In this document: piece after piece, positions 1 to 8,896 of the stretch
Layout of the letters: every line of letters begins with the position of its first letter
Numbering within the stretch: the stretch's first letter is position 1
Assembly: GCF_023702065.1 (NCBI RefSeq)
Contig: NZ_QFDM01000001.1
Coordinates: 496,001 to 560,000 of the forward strand
DNA: 64,000 nt
Origin: Methanoculleus oceani
GTDB lineage: Archaea; Halobacteriota; Methanomicrobia; Methanomicrobiales; Methanoculleaceae
Direction: 5' to 3'
Made by a program: the position numbers and the translations under genes
The notes under the pieces: model-generated
What the model was told of the DNA's origin: nothing
The model's input: only the letters and a program-made list of their open reading frames with translations
Database searches by the model: none

Positions 1-1089
1 GATATTGAGGTCAGGAACGGGATCTCGGAGGCCGAGGAGCAGATCCGAAATGAGGTCGCGGAGCTGGTCGCACAGGTGAAAGCGGAGATCGCCGAAGAGG
101 TCGGGGAGCAGATCCGGGCCGAGTTGACGGGACTTGCCCCGCAGTTGAAAGCCGAGATCGCCCGGAAGGTCGAGGAACGGCTCAGAGGCGAGGTTACGGC
201 GGCGGTCACGCAGGCGAAGGCCGAGATAATCACAGAGGCTGAGGAGCGGATCCCGGGCGAGGTCACAGAGCAGGTGCAGTCCGCAATCCTCGCGATGGAC
301 ACCGATATCGAGAACCGGGCGTGGCTGGCGAAGGTTCTTGAGGGCAGGGCTCTCGAGGGTGCATCCGGGGCGGCTGAACGCCCCGAATCTCCCTCTGCCG
401 GGACGGGGGTGAACTACATCGCCTTTGAGGACCACTTCCGGGGCTCCCGGGAGGATATCAAGGAGCGGCAGAGGGCGTTCGTCCACTACTTCGAGGGCTG
501 CAGCAACGTTCTCGACATCGGCTGCGGCCGGGGTGAGTTCCTCGAACTGATGCGGGAGCAGGGCATCGGGGTCCGCGGCGTGGACCTCGACGAGACGATG
601 GTGGAGTTCTGCCGCTCCCGGGATCTCGCGGTCGAACTGAACGATGCGGTTTTGTACCTCGAACATCTCGAGGACGCGAGTCTTGATGGGGTCTTTATTG
701 ACCAAGTCGTCGAGCACCTCGAGCCTGGCTATCTTGTCCGGCTGCTCGATCTCTGTTACCGGAAATTGAAATCTGGCTACTATCTCGTCGCCGAGACGGT
801 GAACCCGCTCTCGTTTGTCTCGTTTGCGAATTTCTACATCGACATGACCCATGTCAGGCCGGTTCATCCTGAGACGCTGAAATTCCTTTTTGGGGCTGTG
901 GGATTCAGGGAGATCGAGGCTCAGTTCTCCTCACCGGTACCGGATGAAGCGAGGCTGCGGCAGCTGCCAGTGGAGGAGAGGGTAAACGAGGCAGAACGGC
1001 TGCAGGCTGACATTTACAACAGAAACATCGGTTTGTTGAACGAAACGATCTATGGAGCGCAGGACTATGCAGTTGTTGGAAAGAAGTAA
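1..1089 (+). CDS. Coiled-coil SAM-dependent methyltransferase, 5' partial
   Basis: The reading frame is open from base 1, so the true start lies before the window; a GTG at 76 is only an internal candidate. The N-terminal part is charged and heptad-like, with repeated blocks such as AEIAEEV and EVTEQV typical of a long coiled coil. The C-terminal part is a class I methyltransferase: motif I VLDIGCGRGEFLEL, an acidic end of strand 2 (GVDLDE), and the late motif PVHPETLKFLF. This family is common in polysaccharide clusters of archaea and bacteria. With the two glycosyltransferases downstream it probably modifies or caps a surface glycan. The acceptor cannot be read from sequence. Confidence 0.85.
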   Translation, partial: DIEVRNGISEAEEQIRNEVAELVAQVKAEIAEEVGEQIRAELTGLAPQLKAEIARKVEERLRGEVTAAVTQAKAEIITEAEERIPGEVTEQVQSAILAMDTDIENRAWLAKVLEGRALEGASGAAERPESPSAGTGVNYIAFEDHFRGSREDIKERQRAFVHYFEGCSNVLDIGCGRGEFLELMREQGIGVRGVDLDETMVEFCRSRDLAVELNDAVLYLEHLEDASLDGVFIDQVVEHLEPGYLVRLLDLCYRKLKSGYYLVAETVNPLSFVSFANFYIDMTHVRPVHPETLKFLFGAVGFREIEAQFSSPVPDEARLRQLPVEERVNEAERLQADIYNRNIGLLNETIYGAQDYAVVGKK

Positions 1090-1154
1090 TTCGAAGCGAC
1101 TGAATACATGCTCATATCTGAAAATAATTTTCCCATTCTAAAGAGATCAGCGAG

Positions 1155-2210
1155 TTGATACGATTGAAAATTGCACTGTGCGCGGTCCAAGTGCCGTTTG
1201 TCAGAGGGGGAGCAGAATCTCTTTGTGATAACCTCTATACTGAATTATGCAGACGGAATTGTGAAGTTGAGTATATTAAGATTCCTTTCAGGTGGTCCCC
1301 TCCACAAGAGATCGTCAACCATTCTCTAGTCTGGAGATTGCTTGATCTTACAGAGAGTAATGGTTCGAAAATCGATGGAGTTATAGCAACAAAATTTCCT
1401 TCATATCTGGTTAAACACGATACGAAGGTCGTATGGCTGCTCCATCAGCATCGACAAGCATATGATCTAGCACACACGCAGTTTGACAACCTTGCAACCT
1501 ATGGCACGCTTGGCAAGATCGTGCGGAAAAAGATCCATCAAATGGATAATATTGGGTTCACCGAGAGTAAAAAAGTCTATACGATCGCACAGAATGTCGC
1601 AAACCGGCTCTGGGGCTTTAACCAGTTGCATGGAGAGGCGTTGTATCCCCCTCCTCCCCTCATGGGCAGATATCGTTGCGGTAAGTATGATAACTACATC
1701 TTCTATCCGAGCAGGCTTGATTCAGCGAAACGCCAGGATCTTGTAATCAAAGCAATGAGGTATGTCCATCGCGATCTGAGGTTGATAATATCGGGAACGG
1801 GCCCCTCGCAGGAGCGATATAAGGCAATCGCGCGTGAATATGGAGTGGCTGATAGAGTTGATTTCCTTGGATACGTGTCTGATGAACAATTGCTCGAATT
1901 ATACAGTAATGCTTTCTGTGTTGCTTACACCCCAGTTGACGAGGATCTGGGTTATGTTACTATGGAGTCATTTTTTTCCAAAAAGCCTGTAATAACATGC
2001 ACTGACTCTGGAGGAACTTTAGAATTTGTCAGAGATGAGGAGAACGGCTATATCGCACATCCATCCCTGGAGGATATTGCCCAAAAAATAAATGCATTAT
2101 ACGAGAGTGATCGCGCCCGAACTATGGGTGAGAATGGCTATCAGGCAATGAGGAATATGAATTTATCGTGGGATCATGTTGTCGATAAACTTTTGGGGCC
2201 GATGCGATGA
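1155..2210 (+). CDS. Family-4 (GT-B) glycosyltransferase
   Basis: This 351-residue protein has an N-terminal Rossmann start with a glycine-rich loop (VPFVRGGAESL) and a C-terminal GT1/GT4 domain. The C-terminal domain shows FYPSRLDSAKRQDLVIKAM, LIISGTGPSQERY, VDFLGYVSDEQLLELY and the EX7E-like segment around GYVTMESFFSKKPVITC. These are hallmarks of retaining nucleotide-sugar glycosyltransferases. The TTG start at 1155 could equally be the TTG at 1164; neither has a strong ribosome binding site. The stop overlaps the next start by 4 nt (ATGA), so the two are translationally coupled. The codon mix is more AT-rich than the housekeeping genes of the window, which suggests lateral acquisition. 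Sugar specificity is unknown. Confidence 0.85.
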   Translation: MIRLKIALCAVQVPFVRGGAESLCDNLYTELCRRNCEVEYIKIPFRWSPPQEIVNHSLVWRLLDLTESNGSKIDGVIATKFPSYLVKHDTKVVWLLHQHRQAYDLAHTQFDNLATYGTLGKIVRKKIHQMDNIGFTESKKVYTIAQNVANRLWGFNQLHGEALYPPPPLMGRYRCGKYDNYIFYPSRLDSAKRQDLVIKAMRYVHRDLRLIISGTGPSQERYKAIAREYGVADRVDFLGYVSDEQLLELYSNAFCVAYTPVDEDLGYVTMESFFSKKPVITCTDSGGTLEFVRDEENGYIAHPSLEDIAQKINALYESDRARTMGENGYQAMRNMNLSWDHVVDKLLGPMR

Positions 2211-3505
2211 AAATAGCGTACTTCTCGCCTGTATCCCCCCAGAAAACTGGAATTGCCGATTATTCTGAAGTTGAGTTGCTGCCATACCTCCCCCATCACT
2301 TGGATATTGATATTTTCATTGACACGAAAATACGGCCAAATAATGACGATTTAAAGAAAAAATTTAATATCTATCCATATACCGATTATGAGAAAATGAA
2401 GGAATCCTATGACATCCCACTCTATCACGTGGGGAACAACGAGTGTCACGACTATATCTATCGTTCTCTAATAAAAAACCCTGGAATTACTATTTTCCAT
2501 GACATCTATTTACATAACTTCTTATGGAGTGTTTCTATTGGTCAAGGCAGCACTGATCGCTATAGAGAAGAGTTTAAATATTGTTATGGTGAAGAGGGGT
2601 TGAATATAGCAGACCGCGCGATTGGAACAGGTGCATATCCGGAGTTTGACTATCCCCTCATTAAAAGAATCCTTGACCACAGTTTGGGAGTCATTTGCCA
2701 CAATGATTTTAGCATACAGGTTGCCCTTAAAGAGAAACCCGACGCTAGTATCACGAAAATTCACCATCCTTTGACGATCCCCCAAGAGATAAAAGATCTG
2801 GAAAGTCAGAATGCCCGGAAGATTAAGGAAAACCTTTCAATAGAGGCGAAGAAACCGATTATTGTAAGTTTTGGTTTCATATCGTCGCATAAGCGGTATC
2901 ATGTCTTGCTGAGAGCGTTTAAGAAACTATTAGTTGAATTCCCTGATGCAGTTCTTCTCCTCGTTGGAAAAGATCTCATGGGAATTGATAATCTGATCAC
3001 CAGTCTCGGCCTAGCAGGATCAGTTATTAAGGCTGGTTTCGTTCCTTTCACAGACATCGTCAAATTCCTTGCCATTGCAGATTTTTGCGTCAATCTCCGG
3101 CACCCAACGGCAGGTGAGACCAGTGGAAGTGTTCTGAGAATCATGGCAGCGAAAAAGTCCGTCATCGTCTCAGATGTGGGATGGTTCTCTGAAATCCCAG
3201 AAGATTGCTGCCTTAAGGTGGCAGTAGATTCCCATGAAGAGGACCTCCTCCTTGCATACATGCAGACTCTCGCTGCGAATGCTAGAATGCGCGAGGCCAT
3301 CGGAGAGAACGCACTGCGATGGGTAGAGCGTGAACATAACCCCCAGAGAATAGCAGAAGAGTTTTATCGGTATATCAAGTCGGTTGTTGACGGGGATGAG
3401 ATCGTGATGACACGGGTATCAGAAGCGTTGCTGCATCTGGGTGTTGACGAACAGGATGATAATTTGCTGAGGCACGTCTCAGCATCAATACGGGGTATAC
3501 TGTAG
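2207..3505 (+). CDS. Family-4 glycosyltransferase
   Basis: This 432-residue GT-B protein starts MKIAYFSPVSPQKTGIADYS, a typical GT4 opening. Its donor-binding C-terminal half shows IIVSFGFISSHKRYHVLLRAF, AVLLLVGKDLMG, AGFVPFTDIVKFLAIADFCVNLR and TSGSVLRIMAAKKSVIVSDVG. The ATG overlaps the stop of the preceding glycosyltransferase, so both act in one transcript, presumably adding successive sugars to a surface polysaccharide or S-layer glycan. The gene is AT-rich compared with the core genes nearby. The donor sugar and linkage are not predictable. Confidence 0.85.
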   Translation: MKIAYFSPVSPQKTGIADYSEVELLPYLPHHLDIDIFIDTKIRPNNDDLKKKFNIYPYTDYEKMKESYDIPLYHVGNNECHDYIYRSLIKNPGITIFHDIYLHNFLWSVSIGQGSTDRYREEFKYCYGEEGLNIADRAIGTGAYPEFDYPLIKRILDHSLGVICHNDFSIQVALKEKPDASITKIHHPLTIPQEIKDLESQNARKIKENLSIEAKKPIIVSFGFISSHKRYHVLLRAFKKLLVEFPDAVLLLVGKDLMGIDNLITSLGLAGSVIKAGFVPFTDIVKFLAIADFCVNLRHPTAGETSGSVLRIMAAKKSVIVSDVGWFSEIPEDCCLKVAVDSHEEDLLLAYMQTLAANARMREAIGENALRWVEREHNPQRIAEEFYRYIKSVVDGDEIVMTRVSEALLHLGVDEQDDNLLRHVSASIRGIL

Positions 3506-3708
3506 GAGGGATAAACGGGAGTACAGCGGAAATCCCAGTTCTCCAATGGTACCCTAAAACCTTTCCCTGTAGTGTAAGCCTTCAATAACAGATTGTAGTT
3601 TTAAACGGATACGATACATTTTTTAGTGTTTGATGTGAATTTTGAGTCAGATTCACTTAATTAGAAATATTTAGCGAATTACTAGGGTAATGATGTTTGG
3701 TGAGAACT

Positions 3709-4513
3709 ATGAACATTGAAATAGACTATCCCATAAATCCGAGGTCGAGATGGACCTCGCTTAAACCGAATAAAGCTCTGCATGATATCATCGAACTCAA
3801 TGGAGATATCTATGGCAGGTACTATCAGACGATTTCTGCAATTCAAAGAAAAATTCCGGGTAATTTCCCGGGACTTAGATCCTAGAAATCCCTCTGAGCC
3901 AAATTGGTTCAATGGTTTTATTCCGGGGCTGGATGCTATTTCACTCTATGGGTTTCTTTGTGTGAATAATCCCAAGCGATATGTGGAAGTAGGTTCTGGT
4001 AATTCCACCAAGTTTGCCCGGAAGGCGGTTCAGGACAATCACTTGCAGACAAAGATTACCTCGATCGATCCGTACCCTCGGGCGGAAATCGATAAAATCT
4101 GCGATGAAATCGTCCGTAAACCTGTCGAAGATGTCGATATTGCTCTTTTTGAAGGACTTGAAGCAGGGGATATCCTCTTCGTGGATAACTCACACCGCGT
4201 ATTTACGAATTCGGATGTCACAGTGATATTCCTCGATGTTCTGCCGTGCTTGAAACCGGGCGTCCTTGTGGAGTTTCATGACATCTTCCTCCCATATGAC
4301 TATCCGGAAGAATGGAATGCCAGATACTACTCAGAACAGTATACGTTGGGGGCGTACCTTCTTGGTGGTGGAAAAGATACTGAAATCCTGCTGCCGAATT
4401 GCTATATTTCTCATATTCCCGATCTGCATCGTATATTGTCTCCAATCTGGGGCGATCCCTTGATCGATATTGTTGAAACGTATGGGGGTTCATTTTGGGT
4501 TATAAAAAAGTGA
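3709..4513 (+). pseudogene. Frameshifted SAM-dependent methyltransferase (Methyltransf_24-like)
   Basis: A good start exists at ATG 3709 with GGTGA six bases upstream, giving MNIEIDYPINPRSRW and on to GRYYQTI, but that frame stops at 3883-3885. The rest of the protein continues in the +1 frame: FLQFKEKF, then SEPNWFNGFIPGLDAI, motif I YVEVGSGNSTKFA, SIDPYPRAEID, ILFVDNSHRV, VEFHDIFLPYDYP and a C-terminal GGSFWVIKK. From memory of the family, IEIDYP...NPR leading to an FPGLDA segment is one continuous polypeptide. The shift falls near the TTT at about 3832-3834. The in-frame ATG 3782 used alone would lose the first quarter and has no ribosome binding site. Either the gene is recently inactivated or there is a one-base sequence error. 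It may be the third step of the upstream glycan operon. Confidence 0.8.
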
Positions 4514-4676
4514 ATATCCTCACGAGACATCTATCATTGAGGCCGTATCCCCTCTAACTTTTGATTTCGGCAAGCCCGATCACATAGTTGCTCTGTCGAA
4601 ATTTATCACCTTCGAATCCGGCCAAGGTTTTTGGGATGCTATAGGGCCGGGCGCCGATCTGGAGTATCCCGTTCTA

Positions 4677-6914
4677 TCATGTTTGTGTCCATAGTTGTCC
4701 ACCTTCTATTTCCATTGAGTGAACAGCTATTGCTAAATCCCTTTCATCCTCCGATCGCCCCAGATCTTTAGGTGATGTAGCATCAGGGAACTCAAAGGCA
4801 ATATACTGGATTTCTCCCTCCAGTACATTATGAGGTATTAATACTGTCTTTTCCTGGGTTCCAGGTTGATCAAACAGCCACTCGCCTACCCAGTGCTCAT
4901 TCACGTAAACAGTCACCCGCTGCTGGTCTAATGCCTCCCCACTGAGATAGGGAGATGCTGTGATTTTAAGAGCGAGGTCTGAATCTGTGTTTTCCGGTTG
5001 AACTGCCAGTACAGCATTATGACCATCAGTCCAGGTAAATCCCTCTTCTGGACCAGACCACCCGGCGAGTTGATATGTCTGTGCGTTCCCCTCTTTTCCA
5101 AAGAGAATCTCTGTTTCAGATTTATATACCGGTAAAGGTATAAGGCCTTGCCCAGGCTCGTAGATCTGAACAGTTGGTGCCCAAGAGTTACGGAACCAAC
5201 TATGACCATTTATGGAATATTCTCTCAAAGGGGGGAGGTAATCTAACTCAAGATAATACTGCCCACTTTTGTTCGTACTTAAATATTGGAAGTATTTTCG
5301 CTCCCTTGTGTCTGATTCATTGATCGATAAAATTGACTGCCCAGAAAATTCATCTGGTATCTGTAGTTCGGAAGTTATTGTTCGTGGAACATCCCCAAGC
5401 GAAACAGGTGCATCGGATATAGATAGATGCCCGCTAGCATTAAATGGCTTTACAAGCACAAGTGGTGTTCCTTGTGCAACCATTCTCCAGTTCTCCCGGT
5501 ATTCGTCGCCATCCAATGCGGGGCCTATACTCAATAGATCCGTGTTCACTATGTTTTGGACTCCATGACCTGCGCTAAGGGCGCCGTGATCACCAACAAT
5601 GATTATTAATGAGTCCTCGTAAATGTCATGCTCCTTTAGTTGCTTAACTAACTCTCCTGATATTTTCAAAGATGCTTTCGCCTGCTCTTTATAACCTGTT
5701 TCGTTAAATGGTAGATCCTCATAATGCAAATCCGCATTTAAGTTAAGTGGGCCATGAGGTCCTACATTGTGATAAAACTTGAATGTTTTCTCTTCGCTTG
5801 ATACATTAAATTCTGAAATGAGTGTATTATAGAAGGCAAGGTCATGGGGAGTGCTATCGCCTCTATTCGTCCCTACGAATGGCATAAAATGAAAATGGCT
5901 TTTTAAAAAGTGCGGCATGTATCTAAACAGGGTAAGATGTTGTAATTCTATCGTCCCCTTCATCGCGTCAGTAACTCTATCCACCTGACCTCTTTCTGAA
6001 ATCCCTATGTTCGATGCAACTTCCTTACTCTGATATATTGTGTGCTGTAATAGAGGATATAAATCAACTCTATAGCCATTCTTCATCAATGTCTGTGGGA
6101 TGGAATTATTCGAGAATGTGGTTTTAACAAATTCAGATCTAGGAATTGAATTGTCATAATATTCGCCGGTTAATATTAACGGAATCGAAGCGTCTGTATG
6201 TGGGTATCCTCCGGCAGCATTTCTGTAATAGATAAACCCATCAAACATCTCACGATATTCATCATTCTCATCAATGATCTCTTGAAAGATGTCTGATCGG
6301 AAAGCATCCAGCACCAAAATAACAACATTCTGTTCCTTTGAGAATTCAAACATAGTTGTATCGTCATATCCGATGGCGTAACTCTTCCACTCTGGCTCAT
6401 CGGGTGCTTGGTATACTTCGGCAGCCAGTCCTCCTCCCTGGACCAAGAGCAAAAGAACGCTTGCTACAGCGATATGTTTGTAGATGGAGGGGGCTTTGAA
6501 GAGTGCAACACCCAGAACCGCAATCCAAACTGCCGAATCGATGATACCATTGAGGAGATAATCATTCCAGATAATCTCTCGCCCATCAAGTACTCCATAG
6601 TCCCAGACCAGAACGTGGCCCTGAATCCAGAATAATAGCCCTAATGCAGATACGAGGGCCACTGCGCGCTGGTGGATTGTCCCTTTAAGGATGAGGAGGA
6701 TTGCCGAGATTATGGCTGCTGCGGCAAGAGAATAGGCTAAAAAAATCCAGATCATATCTGAATAGAAGTACGGGATCTCCAGGATATTCCCGTAATACAT
6801 ATATGACGGGCCAAAAAACAGTACCGTAAGCGACAGGAGAAATGCCGCGCCAATAGATGGGGCCCTTTTTCCCGGGTCACTGAGAGTGTTTTGAATTCTC
6901 TCTTTAATCGTCAT
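4677..6914 (-). CDS. Membrane-anchored sulfatase / alkaline-phosphatase-fold protein
   Basis: Five or so hydrophobic segments occupy the first 170 residues (for example AAFLLSLTVLFFGPSYMYY and ALFKAPSIYKHIAVASVLLL). An extracellular sulfatase-superfamily domain follows, opening with NVVILVLDAFRSDIFQEI and closing with LIIIVGDHGALSAGHG. This layout resembles lipoteichoic-acid-synthase-like or phosphoglycerol transferase proteins. An extra C-terminal part of about 250 residues looks beta-rich. The start is placed at the second ATG (6914) because GAGGAG lies four bases before it; an upstream ATG at 6926 is inside that site. The likely role is transfer or hydrolysis of phosphate or sulfate substituents on surface glycans. 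The exact substrate is unknown. Confidence 0.8.
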   Translation of the reverse strand: MTIKERIQNTLSDPGKRAPSIGAAFLLSLTVLFFGPSYMYYGNILEIPYFYSDMIWIFLAYSLAAAAIISAILLILKGTIHQRAVALVSALGLLFWIQGHVLVWDYGVLDGREIIWNDYLLNGIIDSAVWIAVLGVALFKAPSIYKHIAVASVLLLLVQGGGLAAEVYQAPDEPEWKSYAIGYDDTTMFEFSKEQNVVILVLDAFRSDIFQEIIDENDEYREMFDGFIYYRNAAGGYPHTDASIPLILTGEYYDNSIPRSEFVKTTFSNNSIPQTLMKNGYRVDLYPLLQHTIYQSKEVASNIGISERGQVDRVTDAMKGTIELQHLTLFRYMPHFLKSHFHFMPFVGTNRGDSTPHDLAFYNTLISEFNVSSEEKTFKFYHNVGPHGPLNLNADLHYEDLPFNETGYKEQAKASLKISGELVKQLKEHDIYEDSLIIIVGDHGALSAGHGVQNIVNTDLLSIGPALDGDEYRENWRMVAQGTPLVLVKPFNASGHLSISDAPVSLGDVPRTITSELQIPDEFSGQSILSINESDTRERKYFQYLSTNKSGQYYLELDYLPPLREYSINGHSWFRNSWAPTVQIYEPGQGLIPLPVYKSETEILFGKEGNAQTYQLAGWSGPEEGFTWTDGHNAVLAVQPENTDSDLALKITASPYLSGEALDQQRVTVYVNEHWVGEWLFDQPGTQEKTVLIPHNVLEGEIQYIAFEFPDATSPKDLGRSEDERDLAIAVHSMEIEGGQLWTQT

Positions 6915-7007
6915 GAAACTCCTCATTGAATTATGATTCGTTTTGATTTTCTAGCACAAGGCACATATTCCCATGGAATCGGTTTCCCGACAATATGCAG
7001 TATCAAA

Positions 7008-8387
7008 TTACCTCTTCTTCATGAGATAGAGCACACGCAAGGAATCCTCGATAGGCTCTTTCCTGATGATGGAGAACTGTTCCCCGAACCTCTCCTCAAA
7101 TGCATCCTGCGAGTAATCCACAAACACATCCTCCCGGTTCGCGAGCAGCTTCCGGACTTGCGAATCCCCCTTCGGCACGAATTCGATCACGAGATGTTCC
7201 GCGATCTCAGCGAAGAACCCGGCAATCCTCTCGAACGGGACGTTGTTGGAGATGGCGAGGTGGTGGATCAGGGCAAGTGCAAAGACCATGTCCACGGGCC
7301 CCCGTCCGATCAACGAATCCCGTTCTGCATTCTGCCAGCCTATCCCCGGGCTCGGGTTCGTGAGATCGAGCATGAGAGGGAGAAGGTTCTGCTCATTGCT
7401 CTTCCGGATATCGAGGGTGTTTAGCTCCACACAGGCAGGGTCGATGTCAAACGCAACAGTGGGGATGCCGCGTTCGCTTGCAAGCCGGGAGAAGACCCCG
7501 ACATTTGCTCCAAGGTCCCAGACCGACCGGGGACGGTCCATGTCCAGAAACTCGCCGACAAGCTTCTTCTTGTGCTCTAATCCGGCCGCCGAGTAGTTTG
7601 TCTCGGTGTAGTAGTCGGCCCACTCGGTCCCGGCGGGCCGCCAGTCCAGGCCCTTGACGGCGTTGGACAGACTGTCGAGCAGACCCAGTAGAGCGTTCCT
7701 AGCCAGGTTCGGGCGCTCGATGGTCTCGTGGGTATCCGCATACTTTGCCTGGCTCTTCGCGTGCATGTGGATGTGCATGGCGAGGCCCGGTTTGAGCCGG
7801 GTTCGCCCGGGCAGGAGAGAACTCGCGAGATCCAGGGGGACGCCGTCGATGTAGACCCTCAGCAACTGGCCGAGCCGGATATCCCGGTGGGCCATGAGTG
7901 CCAGCGGTGCAAGGAAGTGCTGGCAGAACTGCCGGTATGCCACCCAGGGATCCCCTTCCCGGTAGCGCTCGAATGAGAGGGTATCGATGAAGAGCGCTCT
8001 CCCTCTGTGGAACTGGATGTTGTAGGCGCTGGCGTCCTTGAGGGTCATCCCGTGCTCCAGCGCGATCCGCTCGACATCCAAAGTGACCAGCGCAGCTTCT
8101 TTGAGCTGGCTGAATGACCACTCGTAGGGATAAGAGACGAAGGATATCTCTTCGGGTTGGATGACGATGTACGCATTTCCGGGTTGTTCCGAAGGGATAT
8201 CGACCTCTTTGTGGGGGATCAGGGCCTGTCTGGAGACAAGGTTCTCATACAGGCCGGACTGCATGAGGCAGTCATAGTCCTCACGGCAGGAGTTGTTGAT
8301 CTGCCGGTATAATACATCGTCCCGTCCAAAGAGAAAGCCGCCGGGATCTCTGAAAGAGCTGGGAAGAACACCGGATTTAGTCTTCAT
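7008..8387 (-). CDS. SAM-dependent methyltransferase (nodulation-protein NoeA-like)
   Basis: This is a 459-residue two-part protein. The N-terminal half has a kinase-like remnant motif (MTLKDASAYNIQFHRGRALFIDTLSFE). The C-terminal half is a class I methyltransferase with SVWDLGANVGVFSRLA, VAFDIDPACVELN and MVFALALIHHLAISNNVP. Proteins of this shape are found in polysaccharide loci. The start overlaps by 11 nt the stop of the upstream small YLDPG membrane protein, so the two are co-translated. It sits just upstream of the sulfatase-like gene on the same strand and is probably in one transcript with it. The methyl acceptor is unknown. Confidence 0.82.
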   Translation of the reverse strand: MKTKSGVLPSSFRDPGGFLFGRDDVLYRQINNSCREDYDCLMQSGLYENLVSRQALIPHKEVDIPSEQPGNAYIVIQPEEISFVSYPYEWSFSQLKEAALVTLDVERIALEHGMTLKDASAYNIQFHRGRALFIDTLSFERYREGDPWVAYRQFCQHFLAPLALMAHRDIRLGQLLRVYIDGVPLDLASSLLPGRTRLKPGLAMHIHMHAKSQAKYADTHETIERPNLARNALLGLLDSLSNAVKGLDWRPAGTEWADYYTETNYSAAGLEHKKKLVGEFLDMDRPRSVWDLGANVGVFSRLASERGIPTVAFDIDPACVELNTLDIRKSNEQNLLPLMLDLTNPSPGIGWQNAERDSLIGRGPVDMVFALALIHHLAISNNVPFERIAGFFAEIAEHLVIEFVPKGDSQVRKLLANREDVFVDYSQDAFEERFGEQFSIIRKEPIEDSLRVLYLMKKR

Positions 8388-8583
8388 GGTCAGCGGACTT
8401 GGGTCTGAATCGATCCTTGAGTTTCTGCCAGTACATCTTTAGTGTGAATGCTACGCCCAACCCGACTGCGACCAGTAACTGCCAGATCATACTCCCCACA
8501 CCGGGATCCAGATATGCAGAAACCGATTGAGGGATAACGATCAGCGCAATGAGAACTAGTAAAAAGTGCCGTAACTGCAACAT
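8377..8583 (-). CDS. Small YLDPG membrane protein
   Basis: This 68-residue protein has an N-terminal hydrophobic segment (FLLVLIALIVIPQSVSA), the sequence AYLDPGVGSMIWQLLVAVGLG, a second hydrophobic helix, and a basic tail (KMYWQKLKDRFRPK). The AYLDPG-GS motif followed by a helix is a recurring small-protein family next to NoeA-like methyltransferases and sulfatase-like genes. I know the association but not a proven function. ATG 8583 is chosen because AGGTGA lies just before it; the GTG at 8589 is part of that site. It overlaps the following methyltransferase, implying coupled translation and perhaps a membrane anchor or partner role. Confidence 0.75.
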   Translation of the reverse strand: MLQLRHFLLVLIALIVIPQSVSAYLDPGVGSMIWQLLVAVGLGVAFTLKMYWQKLKDRFRPKSADHED

Positions 8584-8624
8584 GATCACCTAGTGACTAA
8601 TTACTTAAATTGTTGATAGAACAT

Positions 8625-8634
8625 GGTATATACC
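8625..8634 (-). promoter_or_regulatory. TATA box for the YLDPG-methyltransferase operon
   Basis: GGTATATACC lies about 46 nt upstream of ATG 8583 on the minus strand. This predicts initiation near 8604 and a leader of about 20 nt that contains the AGGTGA site. Confidence 0.5.
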
Positions 8635-8796
8635 GCTTACGAATCGGCTGTCGATAGAGTTAAGCTCAGCTAACTGTTGTCTGCGACCCGTAAGATCTTT
8701 TAAGCAGAAATGCCTGCTGAAGAGGCGGTTTTGTAAATATCCCTCATAGAGAGGGAGTGGATATGTCTGGAAAATGTTGAAAATCTATCAGCCCTT

Positions 8797-8896
8797 TCTT
8801 CACGTGGTCGGGATCAAAACCTCCATTGGTCAGAACAGTGTCATATCATCCCTTTCATCGCCTAGCACCGCTCAGCGGGATCTGGTTACCCCCGAA
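8797..8896 (-). pseudogene. Decayed 3' continuation of the subtilase fourth Ig-like repeat
   Basis: Directly after the subtilase stop (TGA where the intact repeats have TGG) the minus strand still resembles the repeat: AACCAGATCCCGCTGAG against GACCAGATCCAGCTGGG, then CACTGTTCTGACCAATGG against GATTCTGTTCGGGCCAAGACGG. Substitutions and small indels destroy the frame. So the protein once extended further. The rest of the 8590-8796 gap holds nothing I can identify. Confidence 0.6.
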
